Source of the DNA: Gp6-AA40 sp963818645
Lineage (GTDB): Bacteria; Acidobacteriota; Vicinamibacteria; Vicinamibacterales; UBA2999
DNA: 64,000 bases
Direction of reading: 5' to 3'
Assembly: GCA_963818645.1 (NCBI GenBank)
Contig: CAWFTF010000009.1
Location: forward strand, 72,921 to 136,920
The notes under the pieces were generated by a model. That model searched no databases and was not told the DNA's origin. It saw only the letters and a list, made by a program, of their open reading frames with translations. Positions within the stretch are counted from its first letter, which is position 1; each line of letters opens with the position of its first letter. Shown here one piece after another: positions 26,208 through 33,866 of the stretch. The translations under genes were made by a program, and so were the position numbers.

Positions 26208-27410
26208 ATGAAGACATTCTGGTCATGTGTGCTCGCATGCTTGTGTTTCTTGGCGTTTGTGAGGCCGGCGGCCGCACAGGATCAACCCGAACCAGCCACG
26301 CGCGCGGGTCAGATCGAGCAGGAGCAGAAGGCAAAGGTCGTTCGTCCGCACCAGCCCGGTACGGCGGAGAGGTTGCTCGAATACGCTGAGGGAACGCTCA
26401 CGACCGGAAGCGGATTTCATCCGTTTTTCATCAGCGCATATGCCGGCGGCGGGTTCACCCTCGGCGCCGGCTACCTGAAATACGTCAGCCCGTACAACAC
26501 GCTCGATGTTCGCGGCAGCCTGACGTTCAACGGATACAAACGCATCGAAGCGGAGTTCATCGCCCCCGAATTCTTCGGGCGGACGACGCGGCTCTCGATT
26601 CTCGGCGGGTGGCGTGATGCGACCGAGGTCGCCTTCTATGGCATCGGTACCGATTCATCGAAGGACAACCGGGTCAACTACAGCTTCGAGCAGCCGTACG
26701 CCTCCACGCTGCTGACGGTTCGACCGCTGCATCGTGTGTTGCTGGTGTCTGCAGGTGTCGAGGTGTCACAGTGGCAGTCGGGGCCGGCAGGTGGGCGATA
26801 TCCGTCGATCGACACGGTCTATACACCGGCTACGCTACCCGGGCTCGGCGCGCAACCGACGTACGTCCATACGCAGGGGACGCTCGGGTTGGACTCCCGG
26901 CTCTCGGAGGATTACGCGCGCCGTGGAGCGTTCTACGCCGTCACGTTCCACGACTATGCCGACACCGATTCCGAGTTCGGGTTCAAGCGGATCCAGTACG
27001 AAGGGATTCAGCACATTCCGATCCTGCGCGACACGTGGGTGCTCTCGCTGAGGGGCCGCGTCGAGACGACGTCGATCAAGGGTGACGAGGAGATCCCGTA
27101 TTTCATGCTGCCGTCACTGGGCAGCGGCTCGACACTGCGCGCCTTTTCCAGCTGGCGCTTCCGCGATCGCAACAGCATGCTGCTGCAGGGTGAGTGGCGC
27201 GTGATGGTGAGCCGCCCGCTGGACCTGGCCCTCTTCTACGACACAGGCAAGGTGACGGCGCACACGAGCGACCTGTCCTTCGACGGGCTCAAGAGCAACT
27301 TCGGCGTGGGCGTTCGATTTCACGGCCCCCTGACCACGCCACTGCGAATCGAGATAGCTCACGGCAATGAAGGACTGAACATCGTCTTTAGTTCGTCGTC
27401 CGCATTCTGA
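26208..27410 (+). CDS. Omp85-family outer-membrane barrel without POTRA domains
   Basis: 400 residues with a signal peptide ending AAAQ, about 40 linker residues, and then an all-beta region to the C-terminus. The hallmark L6-loop/strand of Omp85 proteins is recognisable as GSGSTLRAF followed by WRFRDRN (compare GG.xLRGF..RFRD), at about residues 300-320. There is no room for POTRA domains. It resembles the surface-antigen group rather than BamA itself. The start immediately follows the stop of the preceding gene. Possible roles include protein or lipid transfer to the outer leaflet; the substrate is unknown. Confidence 0.8.
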   Translation: MKTFWSCVLACLCFLAFVRPAAAQDQPEPATRAGQIEQEQKAKVVRPHQPGTAERLLEYAEGTLTTGSGFHPFFISAYAGGGFTLGAGYLKYVSPYNTLDVRGSLTFNGYKRIEAEFIAPEFFGRTTRLSILGGWRDATEVAFYGIGTDSSKDNRVNYSFEQPYASTLLTVRPLHRVLLVSAGVEVSQWQSGPAGGRYPSIDTVYTPATLPGLGAQPTYVHTQGTLGLDSRLSEDYARRGAFYAVTFHDYADTDSEFGFKRIQYEGIQHIPILRDTWVLSLRGRVETTSIKGDEEIPYFMLPSLGSGSTLRAFSSWRFRDRNSMLLQGEWRVMVSRPLDLALFYDTGKVTAHTSDLSFDGLKSNFGVGVRFHGPLTTPLRIEIAHGNEGLNIVFSSSSAF

Positions 27411-27423
27411 GGCCCGCCAGGTC

Positions 27424-29076
27424 ATGTCACTTTCCCGCATCCGTTCAGCGTCAATCGGCTGCCTCGCGCTGATTCTTGTTCTGGCGATTGCGCCCGTGTT
27501 CACGGCCGGGCCGAAGTTCTATCCGGACGATCCGCTGCAGCGCGAGCCGGAGAGCCGCGATGCGTCGGGCGCGAAGTCCTCGGACATCGGTCTCATATAT
27601 GAGATAGCGATGAACCTGTTCGCTGTGCCGCATCTCAAGCCGTCGAACACGCGCGCGCACAACGCCAATACCGTGGACGAAGTTCCTGACTCCAGCTGGT
27701 TTACCAATCGCATCGGCCGCATGCCCCTTCGTGCCGAGGATCTCGCGCGCGGTCCCAATGTCGATCGCCCGCCTGCACCCGAGCGATGGCTGATCGTGGC
27801 CGAGAAGGGGAGAGGCGCCAAACCCGGCTTTACGGCCCAGGATGCCAACGGCGACACGTGGTTCGTTCAGTTCGACGACAAGGACCGTCACCAAGCGTCC
27901 ACCGGTGCTGTCGAAGTGGCGACCAAGATTTTCTGGGCGCTGGGTTACAACCAGGTGCAGACGTTCATCACCACTGTCGATCCCAGGCGAGTCGAGTTCG
28001 ATCCGAAGGCCATGGTCAGGCGTCCCTCTGGTGAGCGAACGCCCTTCGTCAGGAAGGATCTCGAGGATCTGCTCGACCGCGCGCAGCCAAGTCCCGACGG
28101 CACCTATCGCGTCGTCGCTGGACGCCGTCTGACTGGTGAAGTCCTTGGAGGCTTTCGCTACTCTGGCACGCGCCCCGACGATCCAAACGATGTCGTTCCT
28201 CACGAGCATCGGCGCGAGCTGAGAGCGCTCCGTGTTTTCGGCGCGTGGACCAACCTCACTGACCTGAAGGCGGGCAACACGCTCGACACGCTCGTCAAGG
28301 AGAACGGCCGTCAAGTGGTCAAGCACTATCTGCAGGACGTCGGATCGACCTTCGGCACGGCGAACGGCGTGCACGACTGGGACATCGGCTGGGAGCACTT
28401 CTACGAAGGTGGCGCGGCGGCGAAGCGTTTCTTGTCGCTCGGGTTTGCGTTGAGCCCATGGCAGACGGTTCCGTACATGGAGTACGAGTCCGTCGGCAAG
28501 TTCGAAGGCGACCGCTTCGATCCCAGAACCTGGAAGCCGCAAACGGCTACGCCGGCCTACATGGAGATGCGAGCGGACGACGCGTTCTGGGCGGCGCAGC
28601 GGGTGATGGCCTTTACAGACGACCTGATCCGCGCCGCTGTGCGCGCCGGTCAGTACAGCGATGCTGCGGCTGAGGCCCATCTCGCGTCGGTATTGATCAA
28701 GCGTCGCGACAAGATCGGCCGCACGTATCTTCCCGCGATCAACCCCATCGTCGATCCTCGGCTCGATGGCACCGGCGCGCTGACGTTCGACAACGCGGCC
28801 GTGCGTGCCGGCTTTGCCGAAGCACCCGCGAAGTACCGCGCCGTGTGGTCACGCTTCGACAACGCGGCGGGCACCAGCCAGCGAATCACGGAGACTGAGA
28901 GCGCGACGACGTCGATGACGGCGCCTCGCGATCTGCCGAACGCAGCGGGTAGTTTCATCCAGATCGACATTTCTGCTGAGAGCGCCGCGAATCCGTCGTG
29001 GCGCGAGCCCGTTCGTGTGTACTTCCGTCGCGCTGCTTCGGGATGGACGCTCGTCGGTCTCGAGCGCATGCCCTGA
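27424..29076 (+). CDS. Conserved secreted protein of unknown function
   Basis: 550 residues with a signal peptide (hydrophobic to about residue 26, ending VFTAG). I cannot assign a family. Notable elements are SSWFTNRIGRMP early, a central FGAWTNLTDLKAGNTLDTLV, and HYLQDVGSTFG followed by HDWDIGWEHFYEGG, reminiscent of the metal-binding/DFG-like region of some atypical kinase folds, but this is only a resemblance. It sits 13 bases after the Omp85-like gene, so it likely acts with that barrel in the periplasm or at the surface. Confidence 0.6.
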   Translation: MSLSRIRSASIGCLALILVLAIAPVFTAGPKFYPDDPLQREPESRDASGAKSSDIGLIYEIAMNLFAVPHLKPSNTRAHNANTVDEVPDSSWFTNRIGRMPLRAEDLARGPNVDRPPAPERWLIVAEKGRGAKPGFTAQDANGDTWFVQFDDKDRHQASTGAVEVATKIFWALGYNQVQTFITTVDPRRVEFDPKAMVRRPSGERTPFVRKDLEDLLDRAQPSPDGTYRVVAGRRLTGEVLGGFRYSGTRPDDPNDVVPHEHRRELRALRVFGAWTNLTDLKAGNTLDTLVKENGRQVVKHYLQDVGSTFGTANGVHDWDIGWEHFYEGGAAAKRFLSLGFALSPWQTVPYMEYESVGKFEGDRFDPRTWKPQTATPAYMEMRADDAFWAAQRVMAFTDDLIRAAVRAGQYSDAAAEAHLASVLIKRRDKIGRTYLPAINPIVDPRLDGTGALTFDNAAVRAGFAEAPAKYRAVWSRFDNAAGTSQRITETESATTSMTAPRDLPNAAGSFIQIDISAESAANPSWREPVRVYFRRAASGWTLVGLERMP

Positions 29077-29112
29077 GACCCGTCTGTTTGCAGCCTGACG
29101 GCTTGAACGATA

Positions 29113-29220
29113 TCAACTCCCAACTCCCAATCTCCCAACTCTCAACTCCCAATCTCCAACTCCCAACTCCCAAACAAGCTCGATTAATTGAGAGTTGGGG
29201 ATTTGGGCGTTGGGAGTTGA
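29113..29220. repeat. Low-complexity inverted repeats in the gap before the ligase gene
   Basis: Tandem variants of aactccca fill 29113-29175 and are mirrored by gttgggagttga-type sequence to 29220. Two perfect 12-bp inverted pairs are visible: 29113-29124 with 29209-29220, and 29134-29145 with 29188-29199. The transcript would fold into a long hairpin. It could terminate the upstream operon; it may also be a mobile or slippage-generated simple repeat. Confidence 0.7.
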
Positions 29221-29246
29221 CGTGCCTCGCCATATAGACTCGGCTG

Positions 29247-30212
29247 GTGGCCGCGCGCGTCAAAGCCCGCTTCATCCAGCCGATGTTGCTGCTCTCCACC
29301 GATCGGCTCCCTGACGATCCGGCGAAGTGGGAATACCAGCTCAAACTCGACGGCTATCGCGCGATCGCGTTCAAGAGCAACGACACGATTCAGTTACGGT
29401 CTCGTAACGACAATGATTTCGCGAAACGGTATCCGGCCGTCGTCCGAGGCCTCGCGAAGCTGCCCAACGATACGGTGATCGACGGCGAGATCGTCGCGCT
29501 CGACGACGACGGCCGGCCATCGTTCAACGCGCTGCAGAATTCGAATGGGTCGCGAACATCGATCGTCTACTACGTCTTCGACGTGATCGTGCTCGCAGGT
29601 CGCGACGTCAGTTCAGAGCCGCTCAGCACGCGTCGCGCCCTGCTCGAGGAAAAGGTCCTGCCCCCGCTCAGTGAGCCGGTGCGCTACACCGGCGTCCTCG
29701 ACGCGAGCCTCCGCGACTTGATCCATGCCGTGAAGACACAGGGGTTCGAAGGCCTAGTCGCGAAGCGCCGCAACAGCCGCTACGAACCTGGTCAGCGGTC
29801 GGGCGCATGGATGAAGATGCGGATCAACCGCGGCCAGGAGCTCGTCATCGGCGGCTACACGATCGGCACACGGACGTTCGACGCGCTGATCGTCGGCTAC
29901 TACGAAGGCGATCGGCTGCTGTACGCGTCACGCACACGCAACGGATTCACGCCCGCGTTGCGCCAGCAGTTGTTCAGGAAGTTTCGCGCGCTCGAAGTCC
30001 CCGACTGTCCGTTCGTCAACCTACCCGAGGCGAAGAGCGGCCGATGGGGACAGGGACTGACCAGGGAGAAGATGGCAGACTGTCGTTGGCTGAAGCCGGT
30101 GCTGGTGGGGCAGTTCGAGTTCGTCGAGTGGACGGCCGACAATCATCTCCGCCACACCAAGTTCGTTGCCTTGCGCGAGGACAAGCCCGCGCGCCAGATC
30201 CGTCGCGAGTAG
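29247..30212 (+). CDS. ATP-dependent DNA ligase (LigC / LigD-ligase-domain type)
   Basis: 321 residues from GTG 29247. The adenylation domain has the nucleotidyl Lys in motif I (LKLDGYR, Lys 33), motif III (YYVFDVIVL), motif IV (FEGLVAKR) and motif V (GAWMKMR). The C-terminal OB-fold has motif VI-like WTADNHLRHTKF. It joins nicks via an AMP-lysine intermediate. The size equals the ligase module of LigD or a stand-alone LigC; no polymerase or nuclease domain is fused and no Ku gene is nearby, so a role in end joining or base-excision repair is open. Confidence 0.92.
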   Translation: MAARVKARFIQPMLLLSTDRLPDDPAKWEYQLKLDGYRAIAFKSNDTIQLRSRNDNDFAKRYPAVVRGLAKLPNDTVIDGEIVALDDDGRPSFNALQNSNGSRTSIVYYVFDVIVLAGRDVSSEPLSTRRALLEEKVLPPLSEPVRYTGVLDASLRDLIHAVKTQGFEGLVAKRRNSRYEPGQRSGAWMKMRINRGQELVIGGYTIGTRTFDALIVGYYEGDRLLYASRTRNGFTPALRQQLFRKFRALEVPDCPFVNLPEAKSGRWGQGLTREKMADCRWLKPVLVGQFEFVEWTADNHLRHTKFVALREDKPARQIRRE

Positions 30213-30244
30213 CGGTCAGTATCGACATTCGCGACCGAAGGGAG

Positions 30245-31054
30245 CTACTTGATGTGGGGGCCCATGTGCTCGCTGGACCTCTCGTTCTCGTTGCAGATGA
30301 ACTCGAACAATTCGGTCCCGAGCATCAGACGCGCGTTGGTCGTCACCGTCCACGGCTTGGTGTAGTAGGTCGGGTCGGTGATGGTGAGCTCGATCTCCAG
30401 CCGCCCGAAGTTCGGACGCCGGAACTTCTCGACCACCGTCAGCTTGTCACTGGTGGGAAGACCGCCGTGATCCAGCCATTGCTTGCCGTTCAGGCCGCGG
30501 GTCTCGACGACGAGCGTGTCGCCCTCCCAGCGTCCTTTCGAATAGCCCAACCAGCTCGGATTCAGGTCCTCTGCGAAGTCGCGGTTGTCCAGATGGACCT
30601 GCCGCCACAGGTTGAATGCCTCGTACACGAGGACGACGAGCTTGTCGGTCTGCACGATCTTGAACGGCACGGGAGCCGAGTTGATCTTCGGGACTCCTTG
30701 CGGCAGGCACTGCGCGTCCGGCTCGGTGTATCCGAGCGTGCCGTCCTCACGCGACTTGTGAATCTTGCGCGCCTCGTCGGTCATCGGCACGTTCTCGATG
30801 CCGATGTCGGCGGCGAGGTTCCGGAAGTACCGCATGTTGGGCTGGTAGATTCCTGACAGATCCGGCTTGTCGCCGCTCGTTCGTGGCGCCGCTGCCGACA
30901 TGTTCGGCTTGCCATCGGCGCCCACCGGAACGCCGTCCGTCGGCAGATTGCGCCACTGTGCGTGAGCAGAGATGGAGAGCAGCAACGTGCCCATTGCCGC
31001 GATTCCCACACGTTTCCCCCATATTCCCCGGTTCGTGTTGCCTCGTCCTGTCAT
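30245..31054 (-). CDS. Conserved secreted protein of unknown function
   Basis: 269 residues from ATG 31054 (an earlier in-frame start at 31099 is possible). A signal peptide ends SAHAQW. The mature protein contains PDLSGIYQPN, GRWEGDTLVVET and DHGGLPTSDKLTVVEKFRR, a pattern I associate with a large paralogous family of secreted proteins in Acidobacteriota-like genomes; no enzymatic role is established. It is convergent with the DNA ligase gene (32-base gap) and lies downstream of the MBL hydrolase on the same strand. Confidence 0.7.
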   Translation of the reverse strand: MTGRGNTNRGIWGKRVGIAAMGTLLLSISAHAQWRNLPTDGVPVGADGKPNMSAAAPRTSGDKPDLSGIYQPNMRYFRNLAADIGIENVPMTDEARKIHKSREDGTLGYTEPDAQCLPQGVPKINSAPVPFKIVQTDKLVVLVYEAFNLWRQVHLDNRDFAEDLNPSWLGYSKGRWEGDTLVVETRGLNGKQWLDHGGLPTSDKLTVVEKFRRPNFGRLEIELTITDPTYYTKPWTVTTNARLMLGTELFEFICNENERSSEHMGPHIK

Positions 31055-31112
31055 GATTTGCATCGTTCGGATTGTCCGTATACCCGAGAAAAGGGTCAAC
31101 TACCTAAACACG

Positions 31113-32162
31113 TCACCGGGCAGCATAGGCTTTGCTGAAGCCGTTCCGACCATTCGTGATGGTGAACGTCCCGTCCGGCGCGATCGAAGCGCGAATCCAG
31201 TGGCCTTTGCATTCGGCCGATTCCTCGAAGTTCGCGATCATGTCTTCCGAGGTATTCGAAGCCTTGTCCTTCTCGAGCAGCGAGAGGTGGCCCTGCCAGA
31301 TACCTTCGATTCCTGGCGTCTTCGCGATTCGCTGATAGTGCTGTGTCAACGGCGTGGGTGAGCCTGCTGGTGGGCCACCCAGACCCTTGCGCGGTCCGTT
31401 GTTGACGATGACGACTTGAGGTCTGATCGCGTAGAGAAGACCGGGCGCTCCCGCACCATCGAGCGCGCCGTGACGTCCAGCCTGCCAGATGGTCACCTGC
31501 CCGATCCGGTTGACGGGGCAAGCGAGTTCCATTTCCTTTTCCCAATCGAGATCGGCGAGATCGAGAAACCTGAACTTTCCATATGTGAAGAGCGCACCGA
31601 CCATGAACTGGTTCTCTGGACCTTCTGCCGGCTTGTTGTCGGCAGTCGCACAGAGGGCGTTGGGTCCACCGCCGGCGAGCGGCTTCGTCATCAGCTGACC
31701 GTTCGACGCGACGACGTCGATCTGAACGCCCTTCATCGGAATCGTATCGCCGGCCTTGAGGATGGTTCGCTTCGATGCGCAGGCCGCGAGGTAGATGTCG
31801 CGCCACCGCTGATTGGCGGGTTCGATGAAGTCGCCGCGATCGAAGCAGCGGCCGATCGGCACGAGCTTGGCGAGTTCCTGAAGGCCACCGGCGTGATCCG
31901 CATGGAAGTGGCTGAGCACGAAGTAATCAATCTTCGCCAGCCCAGCCTGCTTGACGACGTCTGCGATCCGTTTGCCGTCGCGCCCGTCCACTTCCCAGCC
32001 CGCGTCGTAGAGCAGCGATTCTCCCGAAGGAGACACGACCAGCGTTGCGGCGCCGCCCTCGACGTCGATCCAATAGATATCGAGCGTGCGTCGTTGGGCG
32101 CTCGGCAACGCCGTGCACAGCAGAACGAGCAGAATGACAGCGAGCGATCTCGGTGGACGCAT
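31113..32162 (-). CDS. Secreted MBL-fold metallo-hydrolase (ComEC-domain-like)
   Basis: 349 residues with a signal peptide ending PSAQ. The metallo-beta-lactamase signature is SHFHADHAGG (about residues 83-92), with the preceding DAGWE and a later FLDLADLDWEKE where the metal-bridging Asp is expected. The domain resembles the hydrolase part of ComEC-type proteins, but no competence membrane domain is present. The likely location is the periplasm. The substrate is unknown. It is probably co-transcribed with the secreted-protein gene 58 bases downstream. Confidence 0.85.
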   Translation of the reverse strand: MRPPRSLAVILLVLLCTALPSAQRRTLDIYWIDVEGGAATLVVSPSGESLLYDAGWEVDGRDGKRIADVVKQAGLAKIDYFVLSHFHADHAGGLQELAKLVPIGRCFDRGDFIEPANQRWRDIYLAACASKRTILKAGDTIPMKGVQIDVVASNGQLMTKPLAGGGPNALCATADNKPAEGPENQFMVGALFTYGKFRFLDLADLDWEKEMELACPVNRIGQVTIWQAGRHGALDGAGAPGLLYAIRPQVVIVNNGPRKGLGGPPAGSPTPLTQHYQRIAKTPGIEGIWQGHLSLLEKDKASNTSEDMIANFEESAECKGHWIRASIAPDGTFTITNGRNGFSKAYAAR

Positions 32163-32345
32163 GACACCTCCTGCGTGCAGCCTCTTCTATCACTCTCGGG
32201 TCCGGCTTGCTACGCCCGGCTCATGCGCAGCGTCAGTGAATCTACGGATTCGGATTCTCCTTACAGACGTGAAGGTGGTGTTGGGTGTACGGTTTTTGGG
32301 CGGAAATTCGTTCCATCAGAAGACGTCCCAAATCGGGAGGCAGGT

Positions 32346-32717
32346 ATGCCATCGAACGAGCACACGGCTATCGGAACGATTTCAGACATCACGAAGAACC
32401 TCGAGCGTGTGGAAGCCGGATCGCCGTCGCTCTCCGTGGCGCTGCCGTCGCTCTCGCCAGGCACGCATATCACCGTCCACACGAGAAACACGTGCTACCG
32501 CATGGAAGTAATGGATGGGTCGGCAAGACGCGTGATGATCAGCGGCGGATTGCTGTTTCCGCAGGGCGACGAAGTGGAAGTGATCGGCGCGACCGATGAC
32601 GAAGGCGTGCGTGTGGGATGGATCGTCGAAGGCTTTCAAATCGAACTTTCCACCGCTCGCGGCCCCGTACTTACATCGATTGTCGAATCGCTCTCAGTGC
32701 GACAGCGCGAGGGCTAG
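32346..32717 (+). CDS. Small unknown protein, paralog A of a pair
   Basis: 123 residues from ATG 32346 (ribosome site GGGAGG; the open frame extends far upstream but only as antisense to the MBL gene). It is soluble, with no signal peptide. The core reads HTRNTCYRMEVMDG, RRVMISGGLLFP, DEVEVIGATDDEGV, VGWIVEGFQIEL and RGPVLTSIVESL. Paralog B at 37401-37769 matches each of these blocks. The predicted fold is a small beta barrel (inference from alternating hydrophobics). The 3' end overlaps the convergent AAA+ gene by 24 bases. No known family is recognised. Confidence 0.8.
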   Translation: MPSNEHTAIGTISDITKNLERVEAGSPSLSVALPSLSPGTHITVHTRNTCYRMEVMDGSARRVMISGGLLFPQGDEVEVIGATDDEGVRVGWIVEGFQIELSTARGPVLTSIVESLSVRQREG

Positions 32718-33701
32718 CGCAACCAGAGCCACTACCAGCGCGGATACGCTGGTCATCATCACAGCCGGGAGCGTCAGCGCAGAAAGCTGATGCTGTCCAC
32801 GCTTCAGTTCATTGACGAGCTCCGTCGCCGGCGAAGTGTTTTCCATCAGTGACTGCTTCATCACTCGCTTCGCAGCGAGTACTTCGCGAATGCCTTCCTC
32901 GAAGTGCCGCTGGTGAATCACCTTGAGCCCGTCGGCACCGGGTTCTGCCGCCGCACCCATCGCTGCCTTGAGGACCGCGTTGCGGATATCACCGCCGCTC
33001 GCCTCGTACCGCTCCGCCAGCGCGCGAAAATCGACATCTTCGGCAATGGGCGTGCGGGCGTGGAGCTGGAGCTGCCAGATCCGTTCACGCTCGGGCGCAC
33101 CTGGCAACTCGAACAGCACGTGGGTGCGAATCCGTCGCTCGAATGCGGGATCGAAATTCGCCGCGAGGTTGGTGGCGAAGATGACGACGCCGTTGAACCG
33201 CTCGATCTCCTGGAGCAGCACGTTGATCACGGTGTTGGTCTCGCGGACGAACCCGTGATCGAGCGACACCGCTCGCCGTGACGCAATCGAGTCCGCTTCG
33301 TCGAAGAGCAGCACCGCGTTCTCTTTGCGCGCGAGGCGGAACGTGGTGACGATGTTCTTCGGTGTCTCGCCCATCCACATCGACTCGACTTGGTCGTAGC
33401 GGACGATCAGGAGTCGCCGGCCGAGTGCGTGAGCGATCGCTTCGGCGCAAATCGTCTTGCCGGTACCCGGTGCGCCTGCGAAGTTGAATGCCAGCGCCAG
33501 GCTGGTCGGGTGGCGTTCGCGCAGACCCCACCTGTTGAAGATGAGATCGTGCTGCGTCACGTGCGCGAGCGCCTGATCGAGCGATCGTCGCGTTGCCGGC
33601 GGCAGAACCACATCGTCGAGCGTCCGCTGCGGGACCACGGTTTCAACGATGCGGCGCGAGTCGAATGTACCGCTGAGTACGCGAAGGATCGGGTTCGACA
33701 T
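32694..33701 (-). CDS. AAA+ ATPase with C-terminal membrane anchor
   Basis: 335 residues. It has a classical AAA module with Walker A GAPGTGKT (about residue 75), Walker B LLFDEADSIASRR, sensor-1 VIFATNLAANFD and an Arg-finger-type FERRIRT, so an active ATPase is expected. The last ~25 residues (VMMTSVSALVVALVALALALS) form a single membrane helix, making it a tail-anchored ATPase whose motor faces the cytoplasm. No protease or vWA domain is fused. It is divergent from the FtsH-like gene (165-base gap), suggesting a shared membrane quality-control role, which is inference. Confidence 0.85.
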   Translation of the reverse strand: MSNPILRVLSGTFDSRRIVETVVPQRTLDDVVLPPATRRSLDQALAHVTQHDLIFNRWGLRERHPTSLALAFNFAGAPGTGKTICAEAIAHALGRRLLIVRYDQVESMWMGETPKNIVTTFRLARKENAVLLFDEADSIASRRAVSLDHGFVRETNTVINVLLQEIERFNGVVIFATNLAANFDPAFERRIRTHVLFELPGAPERERIWQLQLHARTPIAEDVDFRALAERYEASGGDIRNAVLKAAMGAAAEPGADGLKVIHQRHFEEGIREVLAAKRVMKQSLMENTSPATELVNELKRGQHQLSALTLPAVMMTSVSALVVALVALALALSH

Positions 33702-33866
33702 GAGATCAGCGTACCAGCGTCGCAGTGGCTCAGCTGGCCGACCGCCTATTCACACCGGACCACCAGTCCGATAAGATCAAGAACACGCTCGGCACGGCGG
33801 TCGACGACGGTCGCCTCACGCGCGTTCCTCCATACAAAGCAAGCCATCAACCGCTCGGACGAGCGA

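Noticed and set aside
29247..30212. Part of a bacterial NHEJ operon (LigD/Ku)
   Set aside because: Only a ligase module is present; no Ku, polymerase or nuclease gene is nearby.
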